Counted from the stretch's first letter, positions 1 through 12,423 are shown. The stretch is 64,000 nt of DNA from Hypomesus transpacificus (GCF_021917145.1 NW_025813792.1:1-64000), one strand, 5' to 3'. Notes: generated by a model not told the origin, from the letters alone. Translations and numbers: made by a program.

Positions 1-156
1 CTCCAGCGACCACATAGCCGACTGTCTGTGTGTCACTGATGTTCCTGACTGTGGCCCAATATCTAGTCAGCTTACAGTACAGCACAGTAGGCTTGTAGTA
101 ACACGTTTGTGTGTGCAGGACCTGGACCTGGTGGAGTGGACCTGAACGTGTCTCAC
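1..156. other. shank1 intron sequence at the window edge
   Basis: No reading frame here continues the SH3 exon into the expected next Shank segment, so it is read as intron downstream of the donor at 156/157. Confidence 0.5.
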
Positions 157-269
157 CTGATCGGTCCTTAGTGGGAACGGCTACCTCCTCCACACACTCT
201 GACGGGAACCAACCAGTCCGACCCTTCACTGTGCCCTCCCAGAAGCCCCCCTCGCCTACACTCAACACT

Positions 270-358
<89 letters not shown>

Positions 359-2984
359 GAGAGAGATTATGAGAAAAAAAAGAGAGAAAGAAAGAATGAA
401 AGAAAGAATGGGGGGGAGGAGTGGAAATTGGAGGGAGACTAAGAGTGAGAGAAAGCAAGGCATAGTAAATCAGGTCATCACAACCAGCATTGACCCTCAA
501 ACCCTCGAGTCACCAGTCCCCCCTCACCTTTGACCTTGTCCCCCTTGCTGAGCAAGAGCTCTCTGTCGCCGTGGGAAGTGTACGCCCGCGTGGCCACGTA
601 CACACGCCCGGGGACGGCACTGTACATTCGCTTCATCTGACCACTGGACACACCCCCGCCGCTCCCCGCGGCGCCACTAACGAGAAGGGGAGAGGAGGAG
701 GGAGAGAAGAAGAGAGGGAGGAGGAGAGAAGGGGGGAGCAGGGGAGGAAAGGGGGTGGGAGAGGAGGGGAGGAGAGGGGGGAGGGGAGGAGGAGAGGGAG
801 AGGAGGAGAGGAGGAGGAGGGGAGGATAGGGAGAGGAGGAGAGGTGGAGGGAGAAAATGGGAGGGAGAGAAAGAGGAGGAAGGGAGAGGGAATGCAAGGC
901 GGAGGAGGAGGCAGAGGAGATAGGACAGGAGGGGGGAGGATGGAGAGATGGAAAAGAAGGGGAAAAAAAGGAGAAAATAAAATGAAGGGAGTGGAGAAAA
1001 CCCCCCCTCAGAGCATTGGTTTTCTACATACACATATGTATACTGTATATATATTGTGGATGTGTTCCCTCCTTGGCCCGGCCCGTCCTCACCCCTGTCT
1101 GCCGCGGGGCTGCCGTAGCCTCTCCTCCGTGTCGCTCTGCCCGCCCCCTCTGGAGGGCGAGCGGGTCCTGACCCGGGGGCTGCTGGAGCTCCGCCCTCCC
1201 AGAGACACCCTGCGCTGAGCCTGCATGGACACACAGCAGCCTCACTCACTGGAGAACTCACCATCTGGCTGGGTCAGCTGGGAGGGACTGACTAACAGGA
1301 TGACTAACTGACTGACTGACTGGCTGTCTGACTAACTGGCTGACTGATTAACTGACTGATTGACTGCCTGGCTGATTGACTGCCTGGCTGATTGACTGGA
1401 CGACAGACTGGCTGACTGACAAACTGATTGATTGACCAGCTGGCTGACTCTTTGACTGACAGCCAGCTTTGTGGTTTTTATTTGATCATATTTTATAAAA
1501 ACCTTAATTAAACTAGGCAAGTCAAACAAAACACAAACGAAACACACAACAAACCAAATGAACGTATTCCCTGAAAGACAAAGGCCTAGACACTAGAGGT
1601 AAGATGTTTCTCCTCAGATCAAATGACAGTTAACACAAGTTTAGCTTCAGTAGCCTTTAACTCTTTGGCCTTTCGGTACCTGTACGGGATTGGCTGGTGC
1701 TTTGTTGGGCGGGGCCGCTTGCTCAGGCAGGGTCATGCTGTTGTCACTGTTGGCGCGGAGGAGCGGGTGGGGGTGGGGCAGGGGCAAAGACAGAGGCAGA
1801 GCGCGGGTGCTCTCCCTCCGTTTGGGGGCGTACTTTGGGGATTCCAGAAAGGGCACTGAGGACATGTGGGAGTGGGGAGGGGAGAAGAAGGAAGGTGATG
1901 TGAGGAGAGGAGGTAATGAGAGGGGAGGTGAGGGGAGGTCGTGAGAGGGGAGGTGAGGATAGGAGGTAAGAGGAGGGGAGGTAAGGAGAGGAGGTAAGAG
2001 AAGGGGAGGTAAGGAGAGGAGGTAAGAGGAGGGGAGGTAAGGAGAGGGGAGGTGAGGATAGGAGGTAAGAGGAGGGGAGGTGAGGGGAGGTAGTGAGAGG
2101 GGAGGTGAGGAGAGGAGGTAAGAGGAGGGGAGGTAAGGAGAGGAGGAAAGAGGAGAGGAGGTAAGGAGAGGGGAGGTGAGGATAGGAGGTAAGAGGAGGG
2201 GAGGTGAGGGGAGGTAGTGAGAGGGGAGGTGAGGAGAGGAGGTAAGAGGAGGGGAGGTAAGCAGAGGAGAGGGGAGGTAGTGAGAGGGGAGGTGAGGAGA
2301 GGAGGTAAGATGAAGGGAGGTAAGGAGAGGGGAGGAATGTGGGTAAGTGCAGAGAAACAGTCGAGTCAGGAAGTAAGATGGTGAGGGTAGATACCAATCA
2401 GTTAAGATGAGGTTGGTGTATAGAATGACCGTGGAGAGCAGTCAGTGAGAAGAGTGTTGTCTCTCCATGTGAAGAGACCGAGGAGACGGCAGACACTCAC
2501 CCGTGTCTGTGTTTTGATGGTTCTTGATAATTTCCCCGAGTTCAAAATGGCCGGCCATGACCGCTACCTTCAAAACACACAGCATTCACTCGCTCAAAAT
2601 CAATGTACATTTATTAATACAGACAGGCACTTTCTGTGGATGCATACGGTATTTAAACCTCAACAAAGGTTTGAATGAGGGTCTATAAATGAAATGTTTA
2701 AGATGATATGATACCCGGATGCGATACTATTGAAACCTGGAAGCTAAACCCACAGGAAGTGGACCCTGTTGATGTTCAGGTTTCTATTCATACCTGGAAG
2801 GGGGTTTGCCCATGTTTGTTCTTGGCTTCCTTATTGGCTCCCCGATACAGAAGAACTCGGACACAGCTCTCCTGATAGGCCAGACAGAGACACAACAATC
2901 ATTCAAGAAATCACACAGAGATACAATAATCATTCAATGATCAAGCTTGGAGTCCCAGAACCAATACTATTAAATAGAAGCAAT

Positions 2985-3043
<59 letters not shown>

Positions 3044-4708
3044 TACAGTGCCCTCCAAAAGTATTGGAACAGTGAGGCGAATTCCTTTATTTTTGCTGTA
3101 GACTGAAAACATTTGGGCTTGACATCAAATAATGAACGTGAGACCAGAGATCAACGTTTCAGCTTTTATTTCCAGGTATTTACATCAGGATCTGATGCAC
3201 AACTAAGAAAATATCACATTTTGTTTGAATCCACCCATTTGTCATGTGAGCAAAAGTATTGGAACAGATATACTTAAAACATATTTAAGTGAATAAGACT
3301 TAATATTTAGTTGCAAATCCTTTGCTTTCAATAACTGCAGCAAGTCTGTGACCCATTGACGTCACCAAACTTTTGCATTCTTCCTTTTTGATGCTTTCCC
3401 AGGCTTTCACTGCAGCCTCTTTCAGTTGTTGTTTGTTTTGTGGGGTTCCTCCCTTCAGTCTCCTCTTAAGCAGGTAAAATGCATGCTCTATAGGGTTTAA
3501 GTCTGGAGATTGACTTGGCCAGTCTAATACCTTCCATTTCTTGCCCCTGATGAACTCCTTTGTTGTTTTGGCAGTGTGTTTTGGGTCGTTATCTTGCTGC
3601 ATGATGAAGGCTCTGCCAATCAGTTTGGTTGCATCTTTCCTTAAATTGGCAGACAAAATGTTTCTGTAGACTTCCGAGGTCATTTTGCTGCTGCCATCAT
3701 GTGTTACATCCTCAATGAAGATTAATGAGCCCGTCCCAGAAGAAGCCATGCAAGCCCAAGCCATGACATTACCTCCACCGTGTTTCACAGATGAGCTTGT
3801 GTGTTTGGGATCATGAGCAGTTCCTTTCTTTCTCCAAACTTTAGCCTTTCCATCACTTTGGTAAAAGTTAATCTTTGTCTCATCAGTCCATAAAACTTTG
3901 TCCCAGAATTTTTGAGGTTCATCTCTGTACTTTTTGGCAATTTCCAGCCTGGCCTTCCTATTCTTCTTGCTAATGAGTGGTTTGCATCTTCTGGTGTAGC
4001 CCTTGTACTTTTGTTCATGAAGTCTTCTGCGAACAGTAGATAGTGATACCTTCACTCCTGCCATCTGGAGGTTGTTGCTGATCTCACTAACAGTTGTTTT
4101 AGGGTCTTTCTTTACAGCTCTCACAATGTTTCTGTCATCAACTGCTGATGTTTTCCTTGGTCTACCTGTTCGACGTCTGTTACTTAGTACACCAGTAGTT
4201 TTCTTCTTCTTCAGGACATTCCAAATGGTTGTACTGGCTATGGCCAATGTTTCTGCAATGGCTCTGATTGATTTTCCATCTTCTCTAAGACTCACAATTG
4301 CTTGTTTTTCACCCAAAGACAGCGCTCTGGTTTTCATGTTGTTTTCACCTCTGAATACAGTCTGCATAGACAAAACCTATCTTACCCAATCTGAACCTGA
4401 GTGTAGACATTCAGTGGTATTTATTGATTGAATAATGTATGTAATAGGACACACCTGGGCAACAAAACACACCTGTCAGTCACATGTTCCAATACTTTTG
4501 CTCACGTGACAAATGGGTGGGTTCGAACAAAAAGGTGATATTTTCTAATTTGTGCATCAGATCCTGATGTAAATACCTGGAAATAAAAGCTGAAACGTTG
4601 ATCTCTGGTTTCACATTCATCGTTTGATGTCAAGCCCAAATGTTTTCAGTCTACAGCAAAAATAAAGGAATTGGCCTCACTGTTCCAATACTTTTGGAGG
4701 GCACTGTA

Positions 4709-4749
<41 letters not shown>

Positions 4750-6067
4750 GGTGCGTACCTTGTTGTAGAGGGCAGAGATGTGAAGTGGTGTGTTTCCTGA
4801 GGCGTTCTGAGCAGTCGTGTCTGCCCCATAGAACAGGAGATGCTCCAGGTGCTGGGCAAAGCCGTATTGGCAGGCCTTGGGAAGGGGGGGTGTGGAGCAC
4901 AGAGTCACACATGACATGGATAGACTAAGTCACTTGGAAGAAGTTAGGCAAGGGCTAAAGAGAGACAGCCATTGTTGTTGGAAAAAATCGACAAGTAAGT
5001 AAAGCATGGTATATAGTAAAGCTGTGTGGTTTTATTAGCATCTAAATAAACGAGTGAATAAATGAATATACATGTATACTGTATGTATAATTGTCTGTAC
5101 ACTGTGTATGATAAGGGTTCAAGTTAACCCTATCCCTTACCCTATATATATTCAGTAGCAGTGGAACAAATGTGGAAGAGACAGACAATCAAGGCAACAC
5201 AAATAAGCTTTGCATGTTTCCTCAATCCCAGTCATATTTTTTTGGCCACTATAAGAACACAAAAGAATAGAATAGGACACCATGACAACCAAACTGTGCT
5301 GCACAGAGATCATGCGAAACCGCTTCAGAGAATGACACACAAGGCAGCAATTAGACAAACGGGTGCAGGAAGATGGATATACAAGAGAGAGAGAGAGAGA
5401 GAGAAATAGAGAGAGAAAAACATATAGAGAGAAAGAGATGTGGTGTGATGAGAGAGGTAGTAGGAGAGGGAGACATGGAAAGAGAGAGATGGAGAGAGAC
5501 AGAGATTGGGAGAGAGAGAGAGAACACATCCAATGTCTTGTCATCATTGGACTCAACATGAGATGATTTTGTCGGAGTCTTCATCATGCAAATTGACTGT
5601 TACCAATGTAGTGTTATGGAATTCTTAGATGCAACACGACACCAGACTTTTGTCATTTCCAATTTCATTTGTCGTCTCCTTTGCTTCTCCAATCAGGATT
5701 CTCCTTCATTTCATGTTTTTATAGATGACCCCTCTCTGACCCTCAGAGACAGCCAAAGGCAGCATCCCAGTATACCAGCGTGGATGGATACTGTACTTAA
5801 CCATTGCAGGGCTGTCAGTCAGTGGTGCAGTCTAGTGTGAAGTAGTGAGCATACTGTCACTCAAACGCTCGCCACTCCCCTCGTCCTCCCCCCTTCCTCC
5901 CCATGTATCCTCCTCATTTCCCAGACAGCATACAGGAACTCCCAATGGGCCCACTGTTTACGGTGTGTCTGTGCATCCAGTAGACTGCACCACTGACAGG
6001 CACAGGGGGGGTACCTTGTGTATTTCCTGCATTCCAAACTCCTCTTCATCCCTGAGCTAGGGAGAGA

Positions 6068-6101
<34 letters not shown>

Positions 6102-8872
6102 TAGACAGAGAGAGAGGGGAAGGAGGAGGGACAGAGGATGGAGAGACGAGTGATGGGCAGGCAGTGGAATACACAGGACACAGAATACAATACAATAAAA
6201 AGAGAACCTGACATACAGTACTTAAATACAAAAAGATGATAGGAAACCCCATGAAACTGGATAAACAAAAAATAAAGAAAGTGACAAAGTCCCAGTAGTA
6301 GATAGAGAGTACAGTAAATAGACAGACAGATACCTGGTGAGACTCCTCCCAGCCGTTCTCATCCCTCACTCCCAGCTTGGCCCTGTAGTAGAGCAGAGTC
6401 TCACAGCAGGAGGTGTCGCCCCCTGTCAGCAGGGCGTGGTACAGCGGGGTCAGGCCACAGCGGTCCCGGTAATCAGGTGACACTCCCATGGACAGCAGAG
6501 CCTGGACAGGGGCACAGCACGGGCCAACGCATGTGAAACCATTTGGGTTTGTTGGTGTGTGCGTCTCTGGGTTTGGGGAACAGACTGTGCAACTCTTTGT
6601 ATGTGTGTGTGTGCTTGTGTGAGTGAGAGAGTGTCGGGTAATGAATAAAACCATTTATGTCAGTTTGTCAAAGTGTGTGTGCAATATTCTAGTTGGGGGT
6701 TTGTACAGAATGTGTGTTGGTGTTTTTCTGTGTGGCTGGGATGTTGTGTTAATGCATGTGTGTACAGAATGTGTGCGTGTATGTATGTGTGTGTGTGTGT
6801 GCTTGTGTGTGTATGCTCACTGAGCGTGTCAGTGTAGGAAATAGGGTTGTGGTTACCAGCAGCCCAGCATGGTTGTGTGCTATGACAGCCTTGTGTATGG
6901 CTGTCAGTCCATCTCTGGTTCTGAAGTCCACATGGGCCCCGCCCAGAACCAGAATCCTGATGCCTTCCACAGACAGAGCCGACTGCATGGCCACAGACAG
7001 GGGACTCTCTGGAGGTTGGAGGGGGTGGAGAGACAGAGAGAGAGATAGTGAGCCACGGGATAGATATCTGTTGATAAATAGTAGGCCTGACCTCTCTACT
7101 GGGGCAGTGAGGAATGTTGTGAATGTTGGAGTCTGACCTAATGAGCCTCCCAGGCTGCTGTGGAACTCACCTCCGGTGTCAGGGTCATGGTAATTTGGGT
7201 CAAGACCCTTCTCCAGCACCTTTGAGATTTTCTCAATGGAGCCAGCCTGAATGTAATCCAGGAACTTCTTCAAGCTTGCCTATAGGGATTCATCAGAAAA
7301 CATGTTATCTTTCGTTTAGATATCTTTTTTCTCTCTCTCCATACACAGTAAGTGTTCTTTAGAATGGCAGCGCACGTGTTTACAAAATGCTGCACGATCG
7401 TTCAAAGAAAATAGTACCTTGGTGTGAAGTTTTGCAAGTAATTTTTCGTCAAGGTTTGTCTGTTTATAAACCCTGGTCTTGTACCTAAACTGAGGAACAG
7501 GAAAGACGTGCATTACTGTCAAATTCATTCTAGGTCATTGAGTTAAAAATAAACTCTTCACTCCCTCGTGACAGTTTATACCTCTGCTATGAGGGTTTCG
7601 GTTAGGTCTCTGGTATATCTGTTGATATTTATAAAACTTTGCTACCATGAAGTTAAAAATGGGCTTACGTCCTTTCAATCTTGTACAGAAATGTACATAG
7701 GAGCTCATGAAAGAAGAGCTTTAGGTTTTGAATAACTGAGTGTATATGATATATCCCAAAATGTAATATAATGGCAAAAGTGTTTGCAACATGAGACAAT
7801 TGTGTGCTTTTGAGACATGTTTGTGACATTTTGAATGCAGTGCTTCATTTTGCAAAAGAAGCGACTAATTCACATCACTCACATAACATCTTAGAATTCT
7901 TTATATATTTGGTGGCACAACCTCCATAGATAATTTAAACAGTGTGCCTTCTCTGAAACCAGTGTTCCAGTAATACTGTATAAAAGCCCCACCCATGTCA
8001 GACACATGCTGTACAACCAATACACCACCAGAGGGCGCCTTGACACCATTCAGCGTGTCAGAGCCTGCCACGCTCCTAGTAAGATGTGCAGTGTCTCTGC
8101 AAATGGAAGGAATCTATGTCATGTCACACCCATTGGCAACAAGCTCATCGAAAAAAAGACTTTCGATAAGAAGTTCATTTACAGCAACTGAAAAGAGAAC
8201 CGCTTCCAATCGTGTCAGCAAAGGACACATTTAAATCGGAAAAGCAAAATGATCATTTCCTCATTGCTTCTCTCCCACTCCGAAAACCTTGTCTCTTTGT
8301 TTCCCCCTGTTCCCTTACCTCCAGATAGGGCACCCCCTTCTCAAAGGATTGTGGGTATTCTCGGAGGGCTCGCTCCTCGTCCAGGAACTTGGCGTCCCGG
8401 CCGTCTCCCGCTGGCTGGAACAGGCCGTAGTTGTAGACGTCCCACAACGACTCGCTCAGGGTGCAGATGACCTGGTGCTTGGCGCTCCACACCATGTCAT
8501 CAGGGTCGAACTGGAGACACCTCTGACAAGGGGGGGGGGGGGGTGAGGGGGGGGTGAGGGGGGGAGGGGAGGGGGGGAGGGGGGTTGGTCAAGCCATGGG
8601 TGTTTTAAAGTGGGTACAAGTCTGTGTTTGTTTGTGTGTGCAGCAAGGGAGGTGGGGATGAAAATGTGTGCATGTGTGTGTGTGGGTGTGTGTATGTGTA
8701 TGGTTGTGGGGGGAATAAACATGGCAGGGGTGAGGTGGGGTGGGGGGAGTTGGTCTGGACTGGAGTTTATAAGGGTGTGAGTGTGTGTGTGTGCATGTGG
8801 AGAGGGAGGTGAACATGCATGTGTGTGGTTGGGGATTGAGCTTGGCGGGGGGGTGGATAGTTCAGGGTTGCA

Positions 8873-8903
<31 letters not shown>

Positions 8904-9273
8904 TTGTGTGTTTGTGTGTGTGTGTGTTTGTTGAGTGAGGAAGGTGAGGATACATGCAATATAAAGTGTCTGCATGTGTGTGTGTGTTGCATGCAAATGA
9001 AATATTAAGTTAATAATTAAACAGTTGCCATGTCCATAACTGATATAAAGATCTAAACAACATGATTTATAATTAGCCTGAAAAGTGGAGCAGTGCACAA
9101 CACTTCCTCCTCCAGTTTACCAGCAACAGCAAAAGCAGAAACTTCTCTTTCCTCTCGGCTATTTTTTAAGTTGTTCTGTCTGCATAAACTCAAGACCTGC
9201 ATAGCGATCAATGAGAGATAGATTTTTAAATAGTCACTAGGAGAATAAAGCTCTATTCACACACACACACACA

Positions 9274-9357
<84 letters not shown>

Positions 9358-10269
9358 TACTGTACATACACCAGGGGCTTGCTGGTCACAATGGACCAAA
9401 GCCTTTGATGTTTTATATTCGTCTGGTGCTGCACATAATTAGATTTTACAGTCATTTTTTTGTTCCCCATATTCCATACAATTCCATTTCTATACCTCTT
9501 ACAGTGAGAGGACAAGGCTTTTTCATCCCAGTCGAAGTTGAACCTATTACAGCCCCACCAGCCAGAGAACACTGGTCAGTTGGACATGTATGGAACCACA
9601 CCACATCATTTTCTCCATTCTTATAAAGTGAAATTGCAGCGCTCAGCATAATGCCTTCTCGTGCCGGCCCCTCCCCTTTCCTCACATCCTCCCCCCTCCC
9701 TGTACCTGTTTTATGCTGTAGCCAACACCATTGGCATGGCAACGAGTTCATTAGAGGAGCAAGGCATCCGTTGCCGTAGCAATGCCTTGGTGGTCCCTGG
9801 GAGGTGCACCGCATGAGGAGAGGCGCGTGTGTGTGCGCGTGTCTGTCTGTGTACATATTTACACTGCATGTGTGCACGTTCTTCCGTGCGCAGGCTTGTG
9901 TGCTTACATGAGTGTGTGCCACGATCCGTGTGTCTTTGCCTATAACTGCGTGCCAGTATCTCTGTGTGTGTGTGTGTGTGTGTGCCTATTTCTGTGTGTG
10001 CCACTATTTGTGAGTGTGTGTATTCCCTGTGAGAGACTACTGTAATATATATGAGTGTGACTTCCTGGCAAATACTTATCTCAGGCTGTATTTTTGTCTG
10101 GCTATGTGCTTCCATGAAGCTCTCTCTAATAAAGCACAGCCCAGCAATATGACTCATACGTCATCCTTTGACTCGGATCAATGTAAAGAGCTGTTGTGTG
10201 AATACCCACTGTGTTTACCTATTCATCTCTATCTCTCACACTGCCTCTCTCTAATGTCCAGCCTCTCTT

Positions 10270-10357
<88 letters not shown>

Positions 10358-11678
10358 TCCACCTCCTCTCCCCCTCTCCCTATTACTTCCATCCTTCCCC
10401 TCTCTCTCCCTCTCTCAAACTCCACCATGTTTTAATACCCTTCCTCTCCCTCCTTCTCTGCCTCCCCCTCTAATCTACACCGATTATATTTCACCTGCGA
10501 GGTGGTGGCAGTGTTAGTGTTGGTCGGTGGGCGGGCCACAACCCCCTCTGGTGACGCTGCCCTCAGACCAACACCGTTCTGCGACTCCATCTTCACGCCT
10601 CTCACTTCACTCTCCAGCCCGGCCCTCCCCAAACTCATTAAAACCTTATTAGATAATTAGCAATTACAGTTATATTGAGGGCATATTAGCTGACATGTAG
10701 AACAGTCGATGCAATGTTCTGGGATTTGAAAGTGGAGATAATGATGGGGGAGCGGTTGGCTGGGGGGCTGGAGTTCTAACCTGCGCTGTCTGGGAGTGTG
10801 GAGGCGTTGGGCAGCAAACTACTTCTCAACTGCTTCTGCCATTCGGAGGCCGTGTGAATTATTGTTACAGTAACTCCCTGCTTGAGAGTATTAGTATTAT
10901 GACCATAAGCAGCTTCCGGTTATGTCAGATTATTAATGCCATGGCTGTTGGTGTTGCATGAACCAGACGTGAAACCTTCTGAGAATGTATTTTGGTGAAG
11001 TCATTGGTAGTTTTACAGCTGCGTTCATCACTGGTCTAGGCTTAAATGTTACAGTACGTGTTAGAAAAAGAAAGACTGCAATCAGCCTGCTGTCATGACC
11101 TGAGAACCTTGACAGTGTTGTGTCTGACATCATGCACCTACTGTCTGTTTGATGTCGGGGATTCCGATGCGGAACACCATCATGGTCAGGTGGGTGTCTT
11201 CCAGGGGCGCCACAGTGGTCATGCTGCGCTCCATGTGGGCCCGCTTCTTCTGCAGCGCATTGGACGGGGCCTGGTGATGATGCTGCTGATTGGCTGCGGC
11301 CAGATGGAGCTTGCTAGTTGGCTGAAGGTGTGGGGGAACTTGATTGGACGTGTAAGGGATTCCCCGGTTACCCGGGTTACTGGACCTGGGTGGCCGATCG
11401 CCCCTCTGTCGCCCGACCACGATGGCGGACGGTTTGCCGCCGTCTCCCTTCCCTTCCCGTCTCCCCCCCTTCATCTCCACCCCCGCCAGACCCTCCATCC
11501 CTCCGTTCTCCTTCTCTCGCCCTCCCTCCCCTCTCCTGCCGCTCCTCCCCTGTTCCTCTTCCTCCTCCTCATCCTCCCCATCCTTGTCATCCTCCCCTGG
11601 ATAGAAGTGTTTGTTGTTTCCCAGCATCCTTGGTGGTGCGCCGTCACTGCAGGGAGGGCTGGGGGACAGTGCTGTCAT
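157..11678 (-). CDS. shank1: shank1, SH3 and multiple ankyrin repeat domains 1 (5' part; continues off the left edge)
   Basis: Postsynaptic density scaffold that links glutamate receptor complexes to actin. Thirteen coding exons are visible: 11142-11678, 8319-8522, 7418-7489, 7171-7279, 6857-7008, 6334-6501, 4759-4875, 2794-2871, 2501-2567, 1680-1855, 1093-1220, 528-676 and 157-267. All have AG/GT borders and compatible phases, giving about 689 residues. The acidic and His-rich N-terminus runs to about residue 165. The SPN domain starts at MMVFRIGIPDIKQT (166-179) and includes YREYPQSFEKGVPYLE-like and YKTRVYKQTNLDEK segments. Ankyrin repeats cover about 272-500 (SPDYRDRCGLTPLYH, NASGNTPLHISALYNK). 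ESPKYAPKRR and LLRANSDNSM follow, and the SH3 domain spans about 618-675 (YSAVPGR, GEGGFWEG, GWFPSECVEEV). LLRANSD and the SPN wording fit SHANK1 better than SHANK2 or SHANK3. The start at 11678 is the first ATG after an in-frame stop. PDZ, proline-rich and SAM exons are not in the window. One ankyrin linker reads ENGWEESHQ where I expect an Ile near the Ser. Confidence 0.93.
271..360. repeat. (GA)n microsatellite acting as a polypyrimidine tract
   Basis: An almost pure GA run. On the minus strand it is (CT)n lying directly in front of the acceptor of the second SH3 exon of shank1. Confidence 0.95.
688..960. repeat. purine-rich low-complexity tract
   Basis: Irregular GGA/GAG-rich DNA inside a shank1 intron, next to the acceptor of the exon starting at 676. 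It opens long false reading frames on both strands. Confidence 0.9.
1285..1440. repeat. degenerate (ACTG)n tetranucleotide tract
   Basis: Repeated GACTGACTG and GGCTGATT variants inside a shank1 intron. Confidence 0.85.
1880..2335. repeat. G-rich minisatellite
   Basis: About 450 bp of imperfect GGGGAGGTAAGGAGAGGA-type units in a shank1 intron. The unit contains GGTAAG and GGTGAG, which look like splice donors on the plus strand, the antisense strand for shank1. Confidence 0.9.
2988..3045. repeat. (AT)n tract, left of the Tc1 insertion
   Basis: Pure AT dinucleotides ending in the TA at 3044-3045 that flanks the transposon. Confidence 0.95.
3046..4706 (-). mobile_element. Tc1-like DNA transposon with IR/DR terminal repeats
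   Basis: The element begins CAGTGCCCTCCAAAAGTATT and ends in its inverse, and is flanked by TA at 3044-3045 and 4707-4708, the Tc1/mariner target duplication. Each terminal repeat is roughly 200 bp. The AAAGTATTGGAACA motif recurs at the outer end (3058-3072, 4681-4695) and the inner end (near 3252-3266 and 4486-4500), which is the IR/DR arrangement of many fish Tc1 elements. One transposase frame fills the interior on the minus strand. It lies in the shank1 intron between the exons at 2794-2871 and 4759-4875, in the same orientation as shank1. Confidence 0.95.
3300..4367 (-). CDS. Tc1-like transposase, DD34E
   Basis: Cut-and-paste transposase with an uninterrupted 355-residue frame from the ATG at 4367. 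The ATG at 4337 (345 aa, MKTRALS) is an equally likely start. The N-terminal half has two helix-turn-helix regions (GEKQAIVSLREDGKSIRAIA and STVRRRLHEQKYKGY) separated by a GRPRK AT-hook/nuclear-localisation motif. The catalytic triad is in place: Asp162 in LWTDET, Asp259 in QQDNDPKHT and Glu294 in DLNPIEH, with 34 residues between the last two. The length is normal for the family and I see no stop or frameshift, so it may still be functional. Whether the protein is active cannot be read from sequence. Confidence 0.95.
   Translation of the reverse strand: MQTVFRGENNMKTRALSLGEKQAIVSLREDGKSIRAIAETLAIASTTIWNVLKKKKTTGVLSNRRRTGRPRKTSAVDDRNIVRAVKKDPKTTVSEISNNLQMAGVKVSLSTVRRRLHEQKYKGYTRRCKPLISKKNRKARLEIAKKYRDEPQKFWDKVLWTDETKINFYQSDGKAKVWRKKGTAHDPKHTSSSVKHGGGNVMAWACMASSGTGSLIFIEDVTHDGSSKMTSEVYRNILSANLRKDATKLIGRAFIMQQDNDPKHTAKTTKEFIRGKKWKVLDWPSQSPDLNPIEHAFYLLKRRLKGGTPQNKQQLKEAAVKAWESIKKEECKSLVTSMGHRLAAVIESKGFATKY
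4709..4749. repeat. (TA)n tract, right of the Tc1 insertion
   Basis: Continuation of the TA run that the transposon split. It ends 10 bp from the donor side of the shank1 exon at 4759. Confidence 0.9.
5385..5520. repeat. GA-rich low-complexity tract
   Basis: Interrupted (GA)n within the 1.46 kb shank1 intron between 4875 and 6334. A similar short GA tract lies at 6061-6120. Confidence 0.85.
9258..9354. repeat. (CA)n microsatellite
   Basis: About 97 bp of CA with a few CGCA interruptions, in shank1 intron 1. Confidence 0.95.
10275..10358. repeat. (CT)n microsatellite
   Basis: Nearly pure CT run in shank1 intron 1. Confidence 0.95.
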
Positions 11679-12423
11679 GGCAACGCGACATGGCCGCACC
11701 GTGCGTGATCAGTTTCACCCTGAAAGACATCCTGTTGGGGAGACAGGGAGGGAGAAGGACACCGTTACCCACGCTGAACTCGATCGTTTGGAGAAACAGA
11801 CTGTGAGGAAACTAGGTAGTACACATCAAAAAGTCGCGCCGAAATCCCACAGCGATGTGTGACAGGAGTGAGTAGGAGGGTGACATTGGTATCCCAAATG
11901 CAGAATGTGAACCAGTCCAGTCTACATTTTCCATTTAGCTGCTGAACATCCAGGAGGGAATAGCAGAGCTGAAGAAAGACTGACTATTAATAAACCCTAT
12001 GAATCTGCATCTCAGGTTCATTGCAGGATAGCGAGAAAACGGTAGTTTAGTCATCCCAAGTGGGTAAGCTAATGCTGCGCTAGGCTAGCCTACTGTAATG
12101 TTAATGAAATCGCAACCCATATTGCTTTCTCTGGCACACCTCAGCGATGGTGGCCAGACAACACGCAGTTAAACACAGTTTCTCTTTTCTGGGTGTTTGG
12201 CACGTGGGCCTGTCGCCTGGCTGCAACCCCTGGACAGCACGCCTCGACGCGGGTAGATGACGCCGGGATTCCCCCAACCCCTCATTTCCTGCACCGTGCT
12301 CTGAATCAGAGATGGAGTCTGGGAGTTGGAGGCGGAGCGGAGACAGAAGACCAGAACCTTCTTACGGACAGATGGAGCTCAATAAAACATCACATGCGGC
12401 TTGCGAGGACGGCGATCGCTTCG

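Larger units (their letters stand above)
8523..11141. other. shank1 intron 1 (first intron inside the reading frame), microsatellite-filled
   Basis: No exon was recognised here. It holds a G-tract at 8529-8586, TG-rich DNA at 8600-8990, (CA)n at 9258-9354, TG-rich DNA near 9820-10025 and (CT)n at 10275-10358. Confidence 0.7.

Noticed and set aside
1..54. A further shank1 exon after the SH3 domain
   Set aside because: A phase-compatible stretch exists but its translation does not resemble the expected Shank segment.
490..1264. Long open frames on both strands
   Set aside because: They come from the purine-rich intron tract and conflict with shank1 exons in another frame.
1285..1440. CRISPR-like spaced repeats
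   Set aside because: Degenerate tetranucleotide repeat in vertebrate intron DNA; no spacers and no cas genes.
1744..2397. 217-residue Ser/Pro/Leu frame
   Set aside because: Translation of the G-rich minisatellite; no family resemblance, and it overlaps a shank1 exon.
6001..6060. Extra shank1 ankyrin exon
   Set aside because: The exon ending at 6334 joins directly to the one starting at 4875 in phase and in family order; nothing is missing between them.
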